64,000 nt of DNA from Cellulomonas sp. URHE0023 (GCF_000688475.1 NZ_JIAN01000005.1:558001-622000), one strand, 5' to 3'. Positions 35,570-43,895 are shown, counted from the stretch's first letter. The notes: generated from the letters alone by a model not told the origin. Numbers and translations: made by a program.

Positions 35570-36634
35570 TCAGCGTGCTGCCGCGTAGCGGCTCGTCGGG
35601 CGGGGCAGGCCGAGGGTCTCGCGCAGCGTGGGGCCCGTCGGAGCCAGGGGCAGCAGCCCCGCCAGCAGGGCGGCGTCACCCGCGACCGGGCGCACCGTCA
35701 CCCCGTCGGCCGCGGCCGCGAGGCCGGTCAGCGCGGTCGCAACCGTGTCCGGCCCGCCGACGACGACCCCCTCCCACGACCACGGCTCGAAGGCATCCAG
35801 CGCCCTGCGCTGCTCGTCGGCCGCCCGGTCGGTGGGCGCGACCAGAACGGCCACGTCGAGCAGGACCGTGACCGTGTCAGGCGCCGACGCCCGGACGGCA
35901 GCAGCCGCCTCGGGCGTGCGGACGCGGATCACCTGCGCGCGCCGGGCGGCGACCTCGAGCTCGTGCGGCTCGTCGGCACGGACGACGACGACCGGCCTGC
36001 CCTGCGGGGACCGCGGCGTGATCGAGGCACCGTGCACCGAGAAGAACTCACCCGTGAACTCGATGGCGTGGACCTTCTCGCGGTCGATGTACCGGTCGTT
36101 GACCTCGTCGAGGATGATCGCGTCGTCCTCCCAGCTGTCCCACAGCCGTTCGAGGACCTCGATCGTGTCCTCGGCCTCGCGCCACAGCGCGGGAAGCTCG
36201 CGCGGCACGCGCTCGTCGTAGCGGAGCGCCTCCGTGCCCGAACGCGGATCGAGGGCGGACGTCGCCACGTCGATCTGGACCGCACCCCGCCCGAGGCTGA
36301 CGTGGTCGAGCGTCTGGATCTCCTTGCCCACGTGGAACGGCTCGCGGTAGGTGACCGGGACGACCGGTGCGAGGCCGATCCCGCTCGTGAGCGGTCCGAG
36401 CAGGGCGGCGACGCCCACCGCGTCGAGGCTTCCGACGAACCGGCCGGGACGCTCGAGGGGCGGGGTGGCGGAGTCGTCGACGAACACGAGCGACGCCCCC
36501 GCACGCTCGGCCGCGTGAGCGCGCGTCAGCCAGTGCCGGGCAGTGAACGCGCCGGAGGCGTCCTCGGAGGGCAGACGCCAGGCAGCAGGGTGCAGACCGG
36601 CGGGCGTGAGCTCGACGGCGAGATGGAAGGTCAT
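35570..36634 (-). CDS. LLM-class flavin-dependent oxidoreductase
   Basis: This 354-residue protein begins MTFHLAVELTPAGLHPAAWR and has the LLM barrel segments SGIGLAPVVPVTYREPFHVGKE and LGRGAVQIDVA. Its C-terminal RETLGLPRP tail resembles that of the adjacent monooxygenase. It is the first gene of the operon. TACGGT lies 8 nt before the ATG (leaderless type). The dyad motif shared with the metZ leader region lies at 36684-36702. Confidence 0.85.
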   Translation of the reverse strand: MTFHLAVELTPAGLHPAAWRLPSEDASGAFTARHWLTRAHAAERAGASLVFVDDSATPPLERPGRFVGSLDAVGVAALLGPLTSGIGLAPVVPVTYREPFHVGKEIQTLDHVSLGRGAVQIDVATSALDPRSGTEALRYDERVPRELPALWREAEDTIEVLERLWDSWEDDAIILDEVNDRYIDREKVHAIEFTGEFFSVHGASITPRSPQGRPVVVVRADEPHELEVAARRAQVIRVRTPEAAAAVRASAPDTVTVLLDVAVLVAPTDRAADEQRRALDAFEPWSWEGVVVGGPDTVATALTGLAAAADGVTVRPVAGDAALLAGLLPLAPTGPTLRETLGLPRPTSRYAAAR

Positions 36635-36683
36635 GGCCGCAGACCGTAGGGCCGGGGCGCCGCTTGACCAGAGGTTCGCCGGA

Positions 36684-36702
36684 AAGTCCCGCAATGCGAG
36701 AC
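36684..36702 (-). promoter_or_regulatory. dyad motif shared with the SAM riboswitch intergenic region
   Basis: On the minus strand this reads GTCTCGCATTGCGGGACTT, 15 of 19 identical to 30541-30559. It lies 50 nt before the LLM gene start, in a sensible place for an operator. Confidence 0.4.
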
Positions 36703-36708
36703 GGCTGC

Positions 36709-37662
36709 TCAGAGGGCCTTTCCGAAGAGCAGCGAGAGCAGGTCGTCGGTGTACGGCCCGAACGGTGCGATGGGTCGGTAGCCGACCGAGAGGTACAGCG
36801 TGACCGCCTCGGGCTGCCGGATGCCGGTCTGCAGGACCACGCTCGTCAGACCCGCCGCGCGCGCGTCGTCCTCGATCGCGATCAGGAGCGCGCGGGCCGC
36901 ACCGGCACCCCGTGCGTCGTCGTTCACCCAGACCTTCTTGAGCTCACCCGAACCCGCGGGAAAGCCGTGCCTCGCGGCTCGCAGCGACGCACAGCCGACC
37001 GGCACGCCGTCGAGGTCAGCGATCACGGAGCTGATCGTGCCGACGCCTTGCTGCGGGTCGTCGACCGCGAAGCCGCCCGGCACAGCGGCCACGATCTCCG
37101 GGTAGCGCACCTCGATGTCGCGCCACATCGCGTAGCGCAGCGCGACCGCGTCGGGGTGGTCCCACGGGACTCGTCGCAAGGTCAGCGTTCCTGGGTGCTT
37201 CGCGCCCCTGGGGCGCGGCTCGGCGTGCAGGTCCTTGGCGAAGCAGCGTGAGGACGTCTCGGTGGCGTACTCACCGAAGTTGGGGATCGAGCGGTAGCCG
37301 GCGGACATGTACAGGCTCATCGCCTGGACCTGCAGCACGCCGGTCTCCAGGACGAGCCGGGTGAACCCCTTGTCCTGCGCGACGCGTTCGAGCTCCGCCA
37401 GCACCTGCCGCGACAGCCCACGCCCCCGCGCCTCGGGAACGACGTACATCCGCTTGAGCTCTCCCACGCCGTCGCCCAGGTCACGGATCGCGCCACACGC
37501 CACGGGCGCGTCGTCCTCGCGCACCAGGACCATCGCGGCGATGTCCTCGCCCGTCATGTCGTGGCCGAGGTCCTCCTCGCCGTAGAGGTCGGCCAGCTCG
37601 CTCTGCTGTGCGTCGCGCAGCCGCTTCACCTCGGGGTCGTCCCAGGAGACGAGGGTGATCAC
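36709..37662 (-). CDS. tandem GNAT-domain acetyltransferase
   Basis: This 317-residue protein has two complete GNAT folds. Each has the acetyl-CoA loop: VVPEARGRGLSRQVL in the first and VNDDARGAGAARALL in the second, followed by LVLETGVLQ and VVLQTGIRQ. The shared LYMSAGYRSIPNFGEY and LYLSVGYRPIAPFGPY ends show an internal duplication. The substrate is unknown. It starts with a GTG 8 nt after the purQ stop, so it is the tail of the purS-purQ transcript. Confidence 0.85.
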   Translation of the reverse strand: MITLVSWDDPEVKRLRDAQQSELADLYGEEDLGHDMTGEDIAAMVLVREDDAPVACGAIRDLGDGVGELKRMYVVPEARGRGLSRQVLAELERVAQDKGFTRLVLETGVLQVQAMSLYMSAGYRSIPNFGEYATETSSRCFAKDLHAEPRPRGAKHPGTLTLRRVPWDHPDAVALRYAMWRDIEVRYPEIVAAVPGGFAVDDPQQGVGTISSVIADLDGVPVGCASLRAARHGFPAGSGELKKVWVNDDARGAGAARALLIAIEDDARAAGLTSVVLQTGIRQPEAVTLYLSVGYRPIAPFGPYTDDLLSLLFGKAL

Positions 37663-37670
37663 GCCGCCAC

Positions 37671-38366
37671 TCAGCCGACGAGCGTCTTGAGGACGGACGT
37701 GAAGAACCGCAACCCGTCGACGCCTGTGCGGGGGCCCTTGGCGCCGTCCGGCCCGAAGCCCTCCTCGACCGCGTGCTCGGGGTGCGGCATGAGGCCGACC
37801 ACGTTGCCCGCGGCGTTCGAGATGCCGGCGATGCCTCGTCGCGACCCGTTGGGGTTCCAGCCCTGGTAGCGGAAGACCACGCGGCCCTCCCCCTCGAGCT
37901 CGTCGAGCGTGTGCTCGTCGGCGACGTACTGGCCGTCCTGGTTCTTCAGCGGGATCGTGATGTGCTCGCCGGCGGTGTAGTCGCGCGTCCACGCGGTGTC
38001 CACGTTCTCCACGGAGAGCACCTGCTCGCGGCAGACGAAGTGCAGGTGGTCGTTCTTGATCATCGAGCCGGGCAGCAGGTGGGCCTCGGTGAGCACCTGG
38101 AAGCCGTTGCAGATGCCCAGGACCGGCAGACCCTTGTTCGCGGCGGAGATGATCTCGCCCATGACGGGCGCGAACCGGCTGATCGCGCCCGCACGCAGGT
38201 AGTCGCCGTAGGAGAAGCCTCCGGGCAGGACCACCGCGTCGACCCCGTGCAGGTCGGCGTCCCCGTGCCACAGGCTCACGGCCTCGGCACCGGCCAGGCG
38301 CACCGCGCGCGAGGCGTCGCGGTCGTCGAGGGTGCCGGGGAAGGTGACGACGCCGACGCGGGTCAC
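37671..38366 (-). CDS. purQ: phosphoribosylformylglycinamidine synthase subunit I (glutaminase)
   Basis: This 231-residue class I glutamine amidotransferase feeds ammonia to PurL. The nucleophile is in [11 protein letters not shown] and the other catalytic residues in [20 protein letters not shown] and [15 protein letters not shown] are family marks. The GTG start overlaps the purS stop (GTGA). Confidence 0.96.
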   Translation of the reverse strand: MTRVGVVTFPGTLDDRDASRAVRLAGAEAVSLWHGDADLHGVDAVVLPGGFSYGDYLRAGAISRFAPVMGEIISAANKGLPVLGICNGFQVLTEAHLLPGSMIKNDHLHFVCREQVLSVENVDTAWTRDYTAGEHITIPLKNQDGQYVADEHTLDELEGEGRVVFRYQGWNPNGSRRGIAGISNAAGNVVGLMPHPEHAVEEGFGPDGAKGPRTGVDGLRFFTSVLKTLVG

Positions 38367-38617
38367 TTCTCGGTGTCCTCGTAGACGGCCACGACGTCCT
38401 CGATCACCGGGTTCGACAGCACCTGCTCGCCGGCCGCGCGAGCGGCAGCAAGGATCTCCTCCGTCACGGGCCCGTCGACCTCGAGCTCGAACCGCTTGCC
38501 CTGGCGGACGGACGCGAACTGTGCGAAACCGAGCCGCGGCAGGGCGCCGGCGACGGCCTTGCCCTGCGGGTCGAGGATCTCGGGCTTCGGCATGACATCG
38601 ACGACGACTCGTCCCAC
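38363..38617 (-). CDS. purS: phosphoribosylformylglycinamidine synthase subunit PurS
   Basis: This 84-residue protein bridges PurL and PurQ. The segments [19 protein letters not shown] and [17 protein letters not shown] match the family. I start it at GTG 38617 because GGAG lies 7 nt upstream and the usual PurS start MGRVVVDVM results. A GTG 21 nt earlier is possible. A TAGAAT box (38665-38660) upstream is a good -10 for this operon. Confidence 0.93.
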   Translation of the reverse strand: MGRVVVDVMPKPEILDPQGKAVAGALPRLGFAQFASVRQGKRFELEVDGPVTEEILAAARAAGEQVLSNPVIEDVVAVYEDTEK

Positions 38618-38659
38618 GAAAGGGCTCCAGGTGTTCACGCGGCGGTGGGGGTTGCGGCG

Positions 38660-38665
38660 ATTCTA
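38660..38665 (-). promoter_or_regulatory. -10 box of purSQ
   Basis: TAGAAT on the minus strand is close to the TATAAT consensus and would give a leader of about 36 nt before the purS GTG. The -35 region is weak. Confidence 0.45.
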
Positions 38666-38699
38666 GCGAGTGACTGCGCGAGCTCGGTGCCCGTGTCCA

Positions 38700-39287
38700 T
38701 CAGCCCGCGGGCGTGTGGTCGGTCGGCGCGATCTGCCGCGTGGTGTCGTGCTCGGCGGGCTCCTCGTCGCCCCAGGTGTTCCACCGGTCGATCTCGTCCT
38801 GCAGCGCGAGCAGGCGGGCGGCCCTCTCCTTGCGGCGGTCGTCCTTGGTGGCCAACCTCAGCACCAGACCGAAGAGCAACGGGATCGTGCTGGCCACGAT
38901 GTCGTAGCCCTCCTGGTCCAGCCACCACATCGTGGCCCACGTGGCGGCGACCACCGGCGAGGCCAGGAGCAGCTGGACGAGGAGGATGCGCACGGCGGAG
39001 AACCGGCCGGCGCGGTCGTCGTCCACCCAACCGGCGTACGTCGGCCCCGGCCGACGACTGAGCAGGCGGTAGGCCAGGTAGGTGCCCAGGGGCGGGCGGT
39101 CCCGTCGACGGGTCTGCCATCCCGCGCCGACCAGACCGAGGGCGGTGCGGGCGTCGAGGCGGGACGCGTCCTCGGGGGCCAGGTCGGCGATCACCGCGGT
39201 GATCTCGGCGGCCCGCTCGTCGCGCCAGCGTCGCGGGTAGGCGCGAAGCCAGAAGGCGGTGGAGCGCTCCAGGGGAGTCACCGTCAC
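38700..39287 (-). CDS. membrane protein coupled to PadR
   Basis: This 195-residue protein has a soluble N-terminal part (RAYPRRWRDERAAEITAVIADL) like those of proteins next to PadR regulators, then two membrane helices (about residues 96-120 and 126-146) and a charged tail. Its GTG overlaps the padR stop. Such pairs are common in actinobacteria, where PadR represses its partner; the partner's function is unknown. Confidence 0.8.
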   Translation of the reverse strand: MTVTPLERSTAFWLRAYPRRWRDERAAEITAVIADLAPEDASRLDARTALGLVGAGWQTRRRDRPPLGTYLAYRLLSRRPGPTYAGWVDDDRAGRFSAVRILLVQLLLASPVVAATWATMWWLDQEGYDIVASTIPLLFGLVLRLATKDDRRKERAARLLALQDEIDRWNTWGDEEPAEHDTTRQIAPTDHTPAG

Positions 39288-39625
39288 GCACCGCCCAGCG
39301 CGGGCCGGCCGACCGGCCCGAGCAGCCGCTGGGCGCGCGCCGCGAGCCCTGCGATCCGAGCCGTCTCCTCCCTCAGCACGGCCTGGCCCGCCGACGTCAG
39401 CCGGTAGTACCGGCGCAGCCGGCCGTCGACCACGATCTCGCCGGACGCCTCGGCGTACTGCGCCTGGACGAGGCGGTCCAGGATGCCGTACAGCGTGCCC
39501 GCACCGAGGCGTACGCGATCGTCGGAGATCTCTTTGACGGCCTGGACGATGCCGTAGCCGTGCCTGGGCTCCTGGGCGAGCGCGAGCAGGACCAGGTACG
39601 CCTGCTCGCTCATCCGGGATGCCAT
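39284..39625 (-). CDS. PadR family transcriptional regulator
   Basis: This 113-residue winged-helix protein has the PadR features AYLVLLALAQEPRHGYGIV, RLGAGTLYGILDRLV and RLRRYYRLTSAG. I start it at ATG 39625; the next ATG is 12 nt downstream. It likely represses its own operon through the CGATATATATCG palindrome just upstream. Confidence 0.9.
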   Translation of the reverse strand: MASRMSEQAYLVLLALAQEPRHGYGIVQAVKEISDDRVRLGAGTLYGILDRLVQAQYAEASGEIVVDGRLRRYYRLTSAGQAVLREETARIAGLAARAQRLLGPVGRPALGGA

Positions 39626-39629
39626 AGCT

Positions 39630-39641
39630 CGATATATATCG
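39630..39641 (-). promoter_or_regulatory. palindromic operator / -10 of padR
   Basis: CGATATATATCG is a perfect 12-bp AT-rich palindrome 4 nt before the padR ATG. TATATA inside it would be the -10 box, so a bound PadR dimer would block RNA polymerase directly. Confidence 0.5.
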
Positions 39642-39702
39642 CGCGGCGACCTATCAGGCAATTCATGGCACTGATGTCGGCGGCTCGGGTGATGATGCCC
39701 GG

Positions 39703-40659
39703 ATGGGTTCCTCGGGGGCGGCAACTTCGCGTGGATGGTTCGGGTCGTACCTGCTGCTGGCGGTCCTCTGGGGCTGCAGCTTCCTGTTCATCGCGACGGC
39801 GCTGCGTTCGTTCTCACCGACGCAGGTCGCGTTCGGTCGGATCGTCATCGGGCTCGCGCTCCTCGTCGTCGTGCTCCTCGTCCGGCGTGAACGGGTCCGC
39901 GTGCAGCGGCGCCTGGTCGGCGACTTCGTGCTCGTCGGCGCGGTCATGACGGCGATCCCGTTCGTGCTGTTCGGGCTGGCCGAGCAGCGCGTGAGCTCGG
40001 TGCTCGCCGGTCTGGTGAACGCCACGACCCCGCTGTTCACGGCGCTGTTCGTCGCGCTGCTCATCCCGACCGAGCGACCCGACCGAGTACAGCTCGGCGG
40101 GCTGGTGCTCGGGTTCGGCGGCATCGCGGTCCTGCTGGGCGTCTGGGACGCCGGGGCGATCGACCTGGTCGGCGGGCTCATGCTCCTCGGCGCCACGTTC
40201 TGCTACGGCCTCGGGAACGCGTGGGGGCGGTTCCGGCTGACGAGCACGGGCCTGTCGACGGTGGCGACACCGGCGGTCCAGCTCGTGGTCGGTGCGCTGG
40301 TCGTTCTGCCCTTCGCCGTCGCTGCACCTCGACCCGGTCCCATCTCCCCCGCCCCAGCCCTGGCGCTCCTTGCGCTGGGACTGGGCGGGACCGGGCTGGC
40401 CTACGTGCTGTTCTGGCGGGTCATGTCGGTGGCGGGCGCAACGGTCACCGCCAGCGTCACCTACGTGATCCCGATCGTGTCCACGACGCTCGGCGTCGTC
40501 GTGCTCCACGAGACGCTGCACTGGTACGAGCCGGTCGGCGGGGCGATCGTCCTCGGCGGTGTGGCCCTCACGCAGTGGGGCGCCGTCCGCCGGCGACGCA
40601 CGGTCGCGGCGCCGAACCTGGGCACATCGGGTGCGCCGGTCGATACGGTCGCCAGGTGA
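39703..40659 (+). CDS. EamA/DMT-family transporter
   Basis: This 318-residue protein has ten predicted membrane helices in two EamA repeats. LWGCSFLFIATALR starts the first repeat and LLGATFCYGLGNAWGRF the second. Members export amino acids or other metabolites; the substrate is not predictable. It is divergent from padR and its stop overlaps the GTG of the nuclease gene. Confidence 0.9.
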   Translation: MGSSGAATSRGWFGSYLLLAVLWGCSFLFIATALRSFSPTQVAFGRIVIGLALLVVVLLVRRERVRVQRRLVGDFVLVGAVMTAIPFVLFGLAEQRVSSVLAGLVNATTPLFTALFVALLIPTERPDRVQLGGLVLGFGGIAVLLGVWDAGAIDLVGGLMLLGATFCYGLGNAWGRFRLTSTGLSTVATPAVQLVVGALVVLPFAVAAPRPGPISPAPALALLALGLGGTGLAYVLFWRVMSVAGATVTASVTYVIPIVSTTLGVVVLHETLHWYEPVGGAIVLGGVALTQWGAVRRRRTVAAPNLGTSGAPVDTVAR

Positions 40660-41456
40660 GCACCACGGAGCTGGGCTACCGACCGACGTTCCTCGGGCCG
40701 CCCGTTCCGCTCCCGGGAGCCGCCCGCGCAGTTCACGAGCTCCCGTCGACGCACTTCACCGTGCTGCTCGACCCTGCCCGGAGGCTCGCCGCAGCGACCG
40801 CCGTGAACATCGACGGCACGAGGCTCGTGGATGTGCCCCGCGGAGACGACTGGCACCTCGACCCCCGTGTCCCGCCGAACGAGCAGGCGGGACCGGAGCT
40901 CTACGCCGGCAACGACCTCGATCGCGGCCATCTGGTGCGTCGTCGCGACCCGGTCTGGGGGCCCGCCGCCGCGCTGGCCAACCAGCAGACCTTCGCCTAC
41001 CCGAACGCAGCCCCCCAGGCGTCCGCGTTCAACCAGGGCGAGCGCCTCTGGGTCGGTCTGGAGAACCACGTGCTGACCTACGCGAGCACGTACCGGCTCC
41101 GGTTGTCGGTCTTCACGGGCCCGGTGCTCGCCGACGACGACCCCGTCTACCGCGGCATCGGCATCCCGCGGATGTTCTGGAAGGTCGCGGCGTGGGCGAC
41201 CGAGGGCACGGACCTGCGGGCGGCCGGGTTCGCGCTCGACCAGAGCGCTCTCATCTCGAACCTGGCGTTCGCGGCCGACGTCCCGCCGCTCGGCCCGTTC
41301 CTCACCTACCAGGTGCCCGTCGCGGACGTCGAGGCGCTGACCGGGCTGGACCTCGGACCGCTCGTGGAGGCGGACGTCCTCGCCCCCGTGACCTCGCAGG
41401 ACCGGCACGGTCGTTGGGTCGAGCTCAACGGTCCCGCGGACATCGCCCTGGACTAG
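40656..41456 (+). CDS. DNA/RNA non-specific endonuclease
   Basis: This 266-residue protein has the Serratia-nuclease fold. The catalytic motif is D-R-G-H at residues 89-92 (NDLDRGHLVRRRD), with the metal-site asparagine N126 and glutamate E136 in FNQGERLWVGLE. No signal peptide is present, unlike secreted members, so the protein may be cytosolic or leave by another route. The GTG overlaps the EamA stop (GTGA). No immunity gene is evident. Confidence 0.85.
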   Translation: MSTTELGYRPTFLGPPVPLPGAARAVHELPSTHFTVLLDPARRLAAATAVNIDGTRLVDVPRGDDWHLDPRVPPNEQAGPELYAGNDLDRGHLVRRRDPVWGPAAALANQQTFAYPNAAPQASAFNQGERLWVGLENHVLTYASTYRLRLSVFTGPVLADDDPVYRGIGIPRMFWKVAAWATEGTDLRAAGFALDQSALISNLAFAADVPPLGPFLTYQVPVADVEALTGLDLGPLVEADVLAPVTSQDRHGRWVELNGPADIALD

Positions 41457-41470
41457 GGGACGTCACCGCA

Positions 41471-42358
41471 CTACAGGACGAGCGCCGACCCCGTGAGCCG
41501 CTCGTAGGCCTCGAGATACCGGTCCCTGGTGCGCTCGACCACATCCCCCGGAAGTGCGGGTGGCGGTGTGTCCGAGCGGCGGTCCCAGCCCGAGGCCGGT
41601 GACGTGAGCCAGTCGCGGACGAACTGCTTGTCGAACGACGGCTGGGCGTGGCCGGGCTCCCAGGCGTCCGCGGGCCAGAACCGCGACGAGTCCGGCGTGA
41701 GGACCTCGTCGCCGAGCGTGATCGCCCCGGTCAGCGGGTCGGTGCCGAACTCCAGCTTGGTGTCGGCGAGGATCACGCCCTTCGACCGGGCGACCTGCTC
41801 GGCCAGCGCGTACACGGCGAGCGTCAGGTCACGCAGCGTCTCGGCGTTCGCGGAGCCCACAGTCTCGACGACCGCCGAGAACTCCACGTTCTCGTCGTGG
41901 TCTCCGAGAGCGGCTTTGGTGGCGGGCGTGAAGATCGGTGCCGGAAGCCGCGACCCGTCGACCAGCCCGGCCGGCAGCTCGATCCCCGTGACTGACCCCG
42001 ACACCTCGTACTCCGCGAGGCCGGAGCCTGTCAGGTAGCCGCGCGCGACGCACTCGACGGGGAACATCTCCAGACGTCGGCAGATCATGGCGCGACCCGC
42101 CACGGCCGCAGGCACGTCCGTCGAGACGACGTGGTTCGGTACGAGGTCCGCGAGCTGGTCGAACCACCACAGGCTCAGCGTCGTCAGCACGATGCCCTTG
42201 CCGGGGATCCCTGGGCTCAGCACGTGGTCGTAGGCGGAGACCCGGTCGCTCGCGACGACCAGCACGACGTCACCCAGCTCCGACGGCTCCGTCGGCACGT
42301 ACAGGTCGCGGACCTTGCCTGAGTAGGTGTGGGTCCAGCCGGGAAGCTCAGAAGTCAC
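41471..42358 (-). CDS. purC: phosphoribosylaminoimidazole-succinocarboxamide synthase
   Basis: This 295-residue ATP-dependent enzyme joins aspartate to CAIR. SGKVRDLY, VASDRVSAYDHVL, ECVARGYLTGSG and ILADTKLEFG are family signatures. I chose GTG 42358; a GTG two codons earlier is possible. It ends 15 nt from the convergent nuclease gene. Confidence 0.95.
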   Translation of the reverse strand: MTSELPGWTHTYSGKVRDLYVPTEPSELGDVVLVVASDRVSAYDHVLSPGIPGKGIVLTTLSLWWFDQLADLVPNHVVSTDVPAAVAGRAMICRRLEMFPVECVARGYLTGSGLAEYEVSGSVTGIELPAGLVDGSRLPAPIFTPATKAALGDHDENVEFSAVVETVGSANAETLRDLTLAVYALAEQVARSKGVILADTKLEFGTDPLTGAITLGDEVLTPDSSRFWPADAWEPGHAQPSFDKQFVRDWLTSPASGWDRRSDTPPPALPGDVVERTRDRYLEAYERLTGSALVL

Positions 42359-42405
42359 GGGCACAAGTGTGGCGTACCGACGACGCGCACCCGCACGCTC
42401 CGGCG

Positions 42406-42816
42406 TCAGAGCAGGCCGGAACCACCCTCGAGACCTTCGGGGATCGGCAGGCCCACGAGCCGGATCAACCGCTCGACGGTCTCCTCGACGAAGGTGTCCT
42501 CGGGCTCGTCGACATGTTCCTCCGCGAGCAGCCTGCGCACGTGCTTGGCCTCGACGTCGACGGCTCCGACCAGCAGCGCCCACTCCGCGAACGCCTCGGC
42601 CTCGGCCTCGAGGTCGACGGGAGCCGACTCGGCGGGGTCGTCGAAGAAGTCCCGCGGCTGGAAGCCCAGGTAGAACCTGCCGAGCCCGGGCGGCGCGGGC
42701 GCGAAGTCGACCGTCGCGATGTCGCCGTCGTGCACCTCGATGCGCAGGCTCGGCTCGACCGTGCCGTCGCCACCCCAAGCACCGTCGCCGTACACGAAGC
42801 CCTCGAATCCACCCAT
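42406..42816 (-). CDS. small acidic protein, unknown
   Basis: This 136-residue acidic protein begins MGGFEGFVYGDGAWGGDG and has no membrane segment. The C-terminal half is mostly helical with many Glu residues. I recognise no domain. Its start codon is only 18 bp from the divergent ATG of the next gene, with no ribosome binding site, so it must be leaderless if expressed. It is followed by purC on the same strand. Confidence 0.7.
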   Translation of the reverse strand: MGGFEGFVYGDGAWGGDGTVEPSLRIEVHDGDIATVDFAPAPPGLGRFYLGFQPRDFFDDPAESAPVDLEAEAEAFAEWALLVGAVDVEAKHVRRLLAEEHVDEPEDTFVEETVERLIRLVGLPIPEGLEGGSGLL

Positions 42817-42834
42817 GCAGCGATACTGCCGCAC
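42817..42834. promoter_or_regulatory. 18-bp divergent promoter with overlapping -10 boxes
   Basis: Two start codons face away from each other across 18 bp. GATACT (42822-42827) ends 7 nt before the plus ATG, and CAGTAT (42828-42823, minus) ends 6 nt before the minus ATG, so the -10 boxes share the same bases. The -35 boxes would lie inside the opposite coding region. Confidence 0.5.
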
Positions 42835-43353
42835 ATGGCCACCACACCTGTGCTCGTCGTGCTCGGCGGGTTGCCCGGAACCGGCAAGACGACGCTCGCG
42901 CGAGTCCTGGCACGCGACCTGGGCGCCGCTCACCTGCGGATCGACACGATCGAGCAGGCTGTCGTGCACTCGTCGTTGCCCGTGGACGCTGCCGCGGAGG
43001 TCGGTTACACGGCAGCCGCCGCAGTGGCCCGCGACAACCTCGGCCTCGGGCTCTCGGTCGTGGCCGACTGCGTGAACCCGGTGGCGGAGAGCCAGGCCGG
43101 CTGGCACGCCGTCGCGGTCGCGACCGGCGCCCGGCTCGTCGAGATCCAGCTCGTCTGCACCGACGCCGAGGAGCACCGTCACCGGGTGCAGGACCGTGTG
43201 GCAGACATCCCCGGGCACGTCCAGCCGACGTGGGACGACGTCTCCACGAGAGTGCTCGCACCGTGGCCCGGCGCGGCCGTTCTCGACTCCGCCGGGCGCG
43301 CCATCTCTGACGTGGCGCGCGACGCGCGAGCCCTGATCGACGCAGGTGCATGA
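42835..43353 (+). CDS. P-loop kinase-like ATPase
   Basis: This 172-residue protein has Walker A GLPGTGKTT at residues 12-20 and the fold of small P-loop kinases (zeta-toxin or gluconate-kinase-like). LRIDTIEQAV is the likely substrate-binding segment. The substrate is unknown. There is no adjacent antitoxin, so a toxin role is not supported. The ATG is probably leaderless. The stop overlaps an ATG at 43350. Confidence 0.8.
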   Translation: MATTPVLVVLGGLPGTGKTTLARVLARDLGAAHLRIDTIEQAVVHSSLPVDAAAEVGYTAAAAVARDNLGLGLSVVADCVNPVAESQAGWHAVAVATGARLVEIQLVCTDAEEHRHRVQDRVADIPGHVQPTWDDVSTRVLAPWPGAAVLDSAGRAISDVARDARALIDAGA

Positions 43354-43385
43354 CAGACGGTCCGCGGCGGGCCATCCTGCGGACT

Positions 43386-43895
43386 ATGAGCGTGGACTAC
43401 CAGTACTTCGGCGCCGCATCAGTCAAGGCCGCCGCCGAGGTCGCCCACCGGACCGACGGCCCGGGCTCCCCACCCGCAAAGCGCAAGGGCAAGAAGAAGG
43501 TCAGCAAGAAGGACCGTGAGGCGGCCCCCCGGTTCACCGTCGTGGACGCCCCCATGATCGACCCCTACGTCGTCGCCGGAACCCTGACGTCGCTGCTCAC
43601 GGGGAGGTCGTACGAGGACATCGTCGACGACCTGGACTGGGGCGACGTCGTGGCAGAGGGCCCGGCCGGCCACCTGGTGATCGCGACGACCGACGCGTTC
43701 GTCAAGGCTCTCGCCGCGAGCGACGACTCCGCGCTGACCGCGATCGCCGAACCGTGGTCGCACACCGAGGAGCTCGAGGGCATCGCCGTCGAGCGCCTCA
43801 CGGCCACGCTTCACGAGCTCGCCGCTCTCGCGCGAGCAGCTCGCGTGGAGAAGGCTCGGATCTACTGCTGGGTCGGCAGCCGCACAGGCTCTTAG
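43386..43895 (+). CDS. hypothetical protein
   Basis: This 169-residue protein starts MSVDYQYFGAAS. It has a basic stretch (KRKGKKKVSKKDRE, near residues 34-47) and a helical C-terminus, without membrane helices or signal peptide. I recognise no family. An in-frame ATG at 43350 overlaps the previous stop and is the alternative start; I prefer 43386 because CATCCT lies 7 nt before it and the protein then starts with a likely beta-strand. Confidence 0.6.
   Translation: MSVDYQYFGAASVKAAAEVAHRTDGPGSPPAKRKGKKKVSKKDREAAPRFTVVDAPMIDPYVVAGTLTSLLTGRSYEDIVDDLDWGDVVAEGPAGHLVIATTDAFVKALAASDDSALTAIAEPWSHTEELEGIAVERLTATLHELAALARAARVEKARIYCWVGSRTGS

Noticed and set aside
38635..38700. A 21-codon frame between the PadR-partner gene and purS with overlapping start and stop
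   Set aside because: A good -10 box (TAGAAT) lies inside it, so the purS transcript probably starts within it. The overlaps are likely chance.
42835..43353. Zeta toxin of a toxin-antitoxin system
   Set aside because: The P-loop kinase has no small antitoxin partner in the same operon. The downstream gene does not look like an epsilon-type antitoxin.
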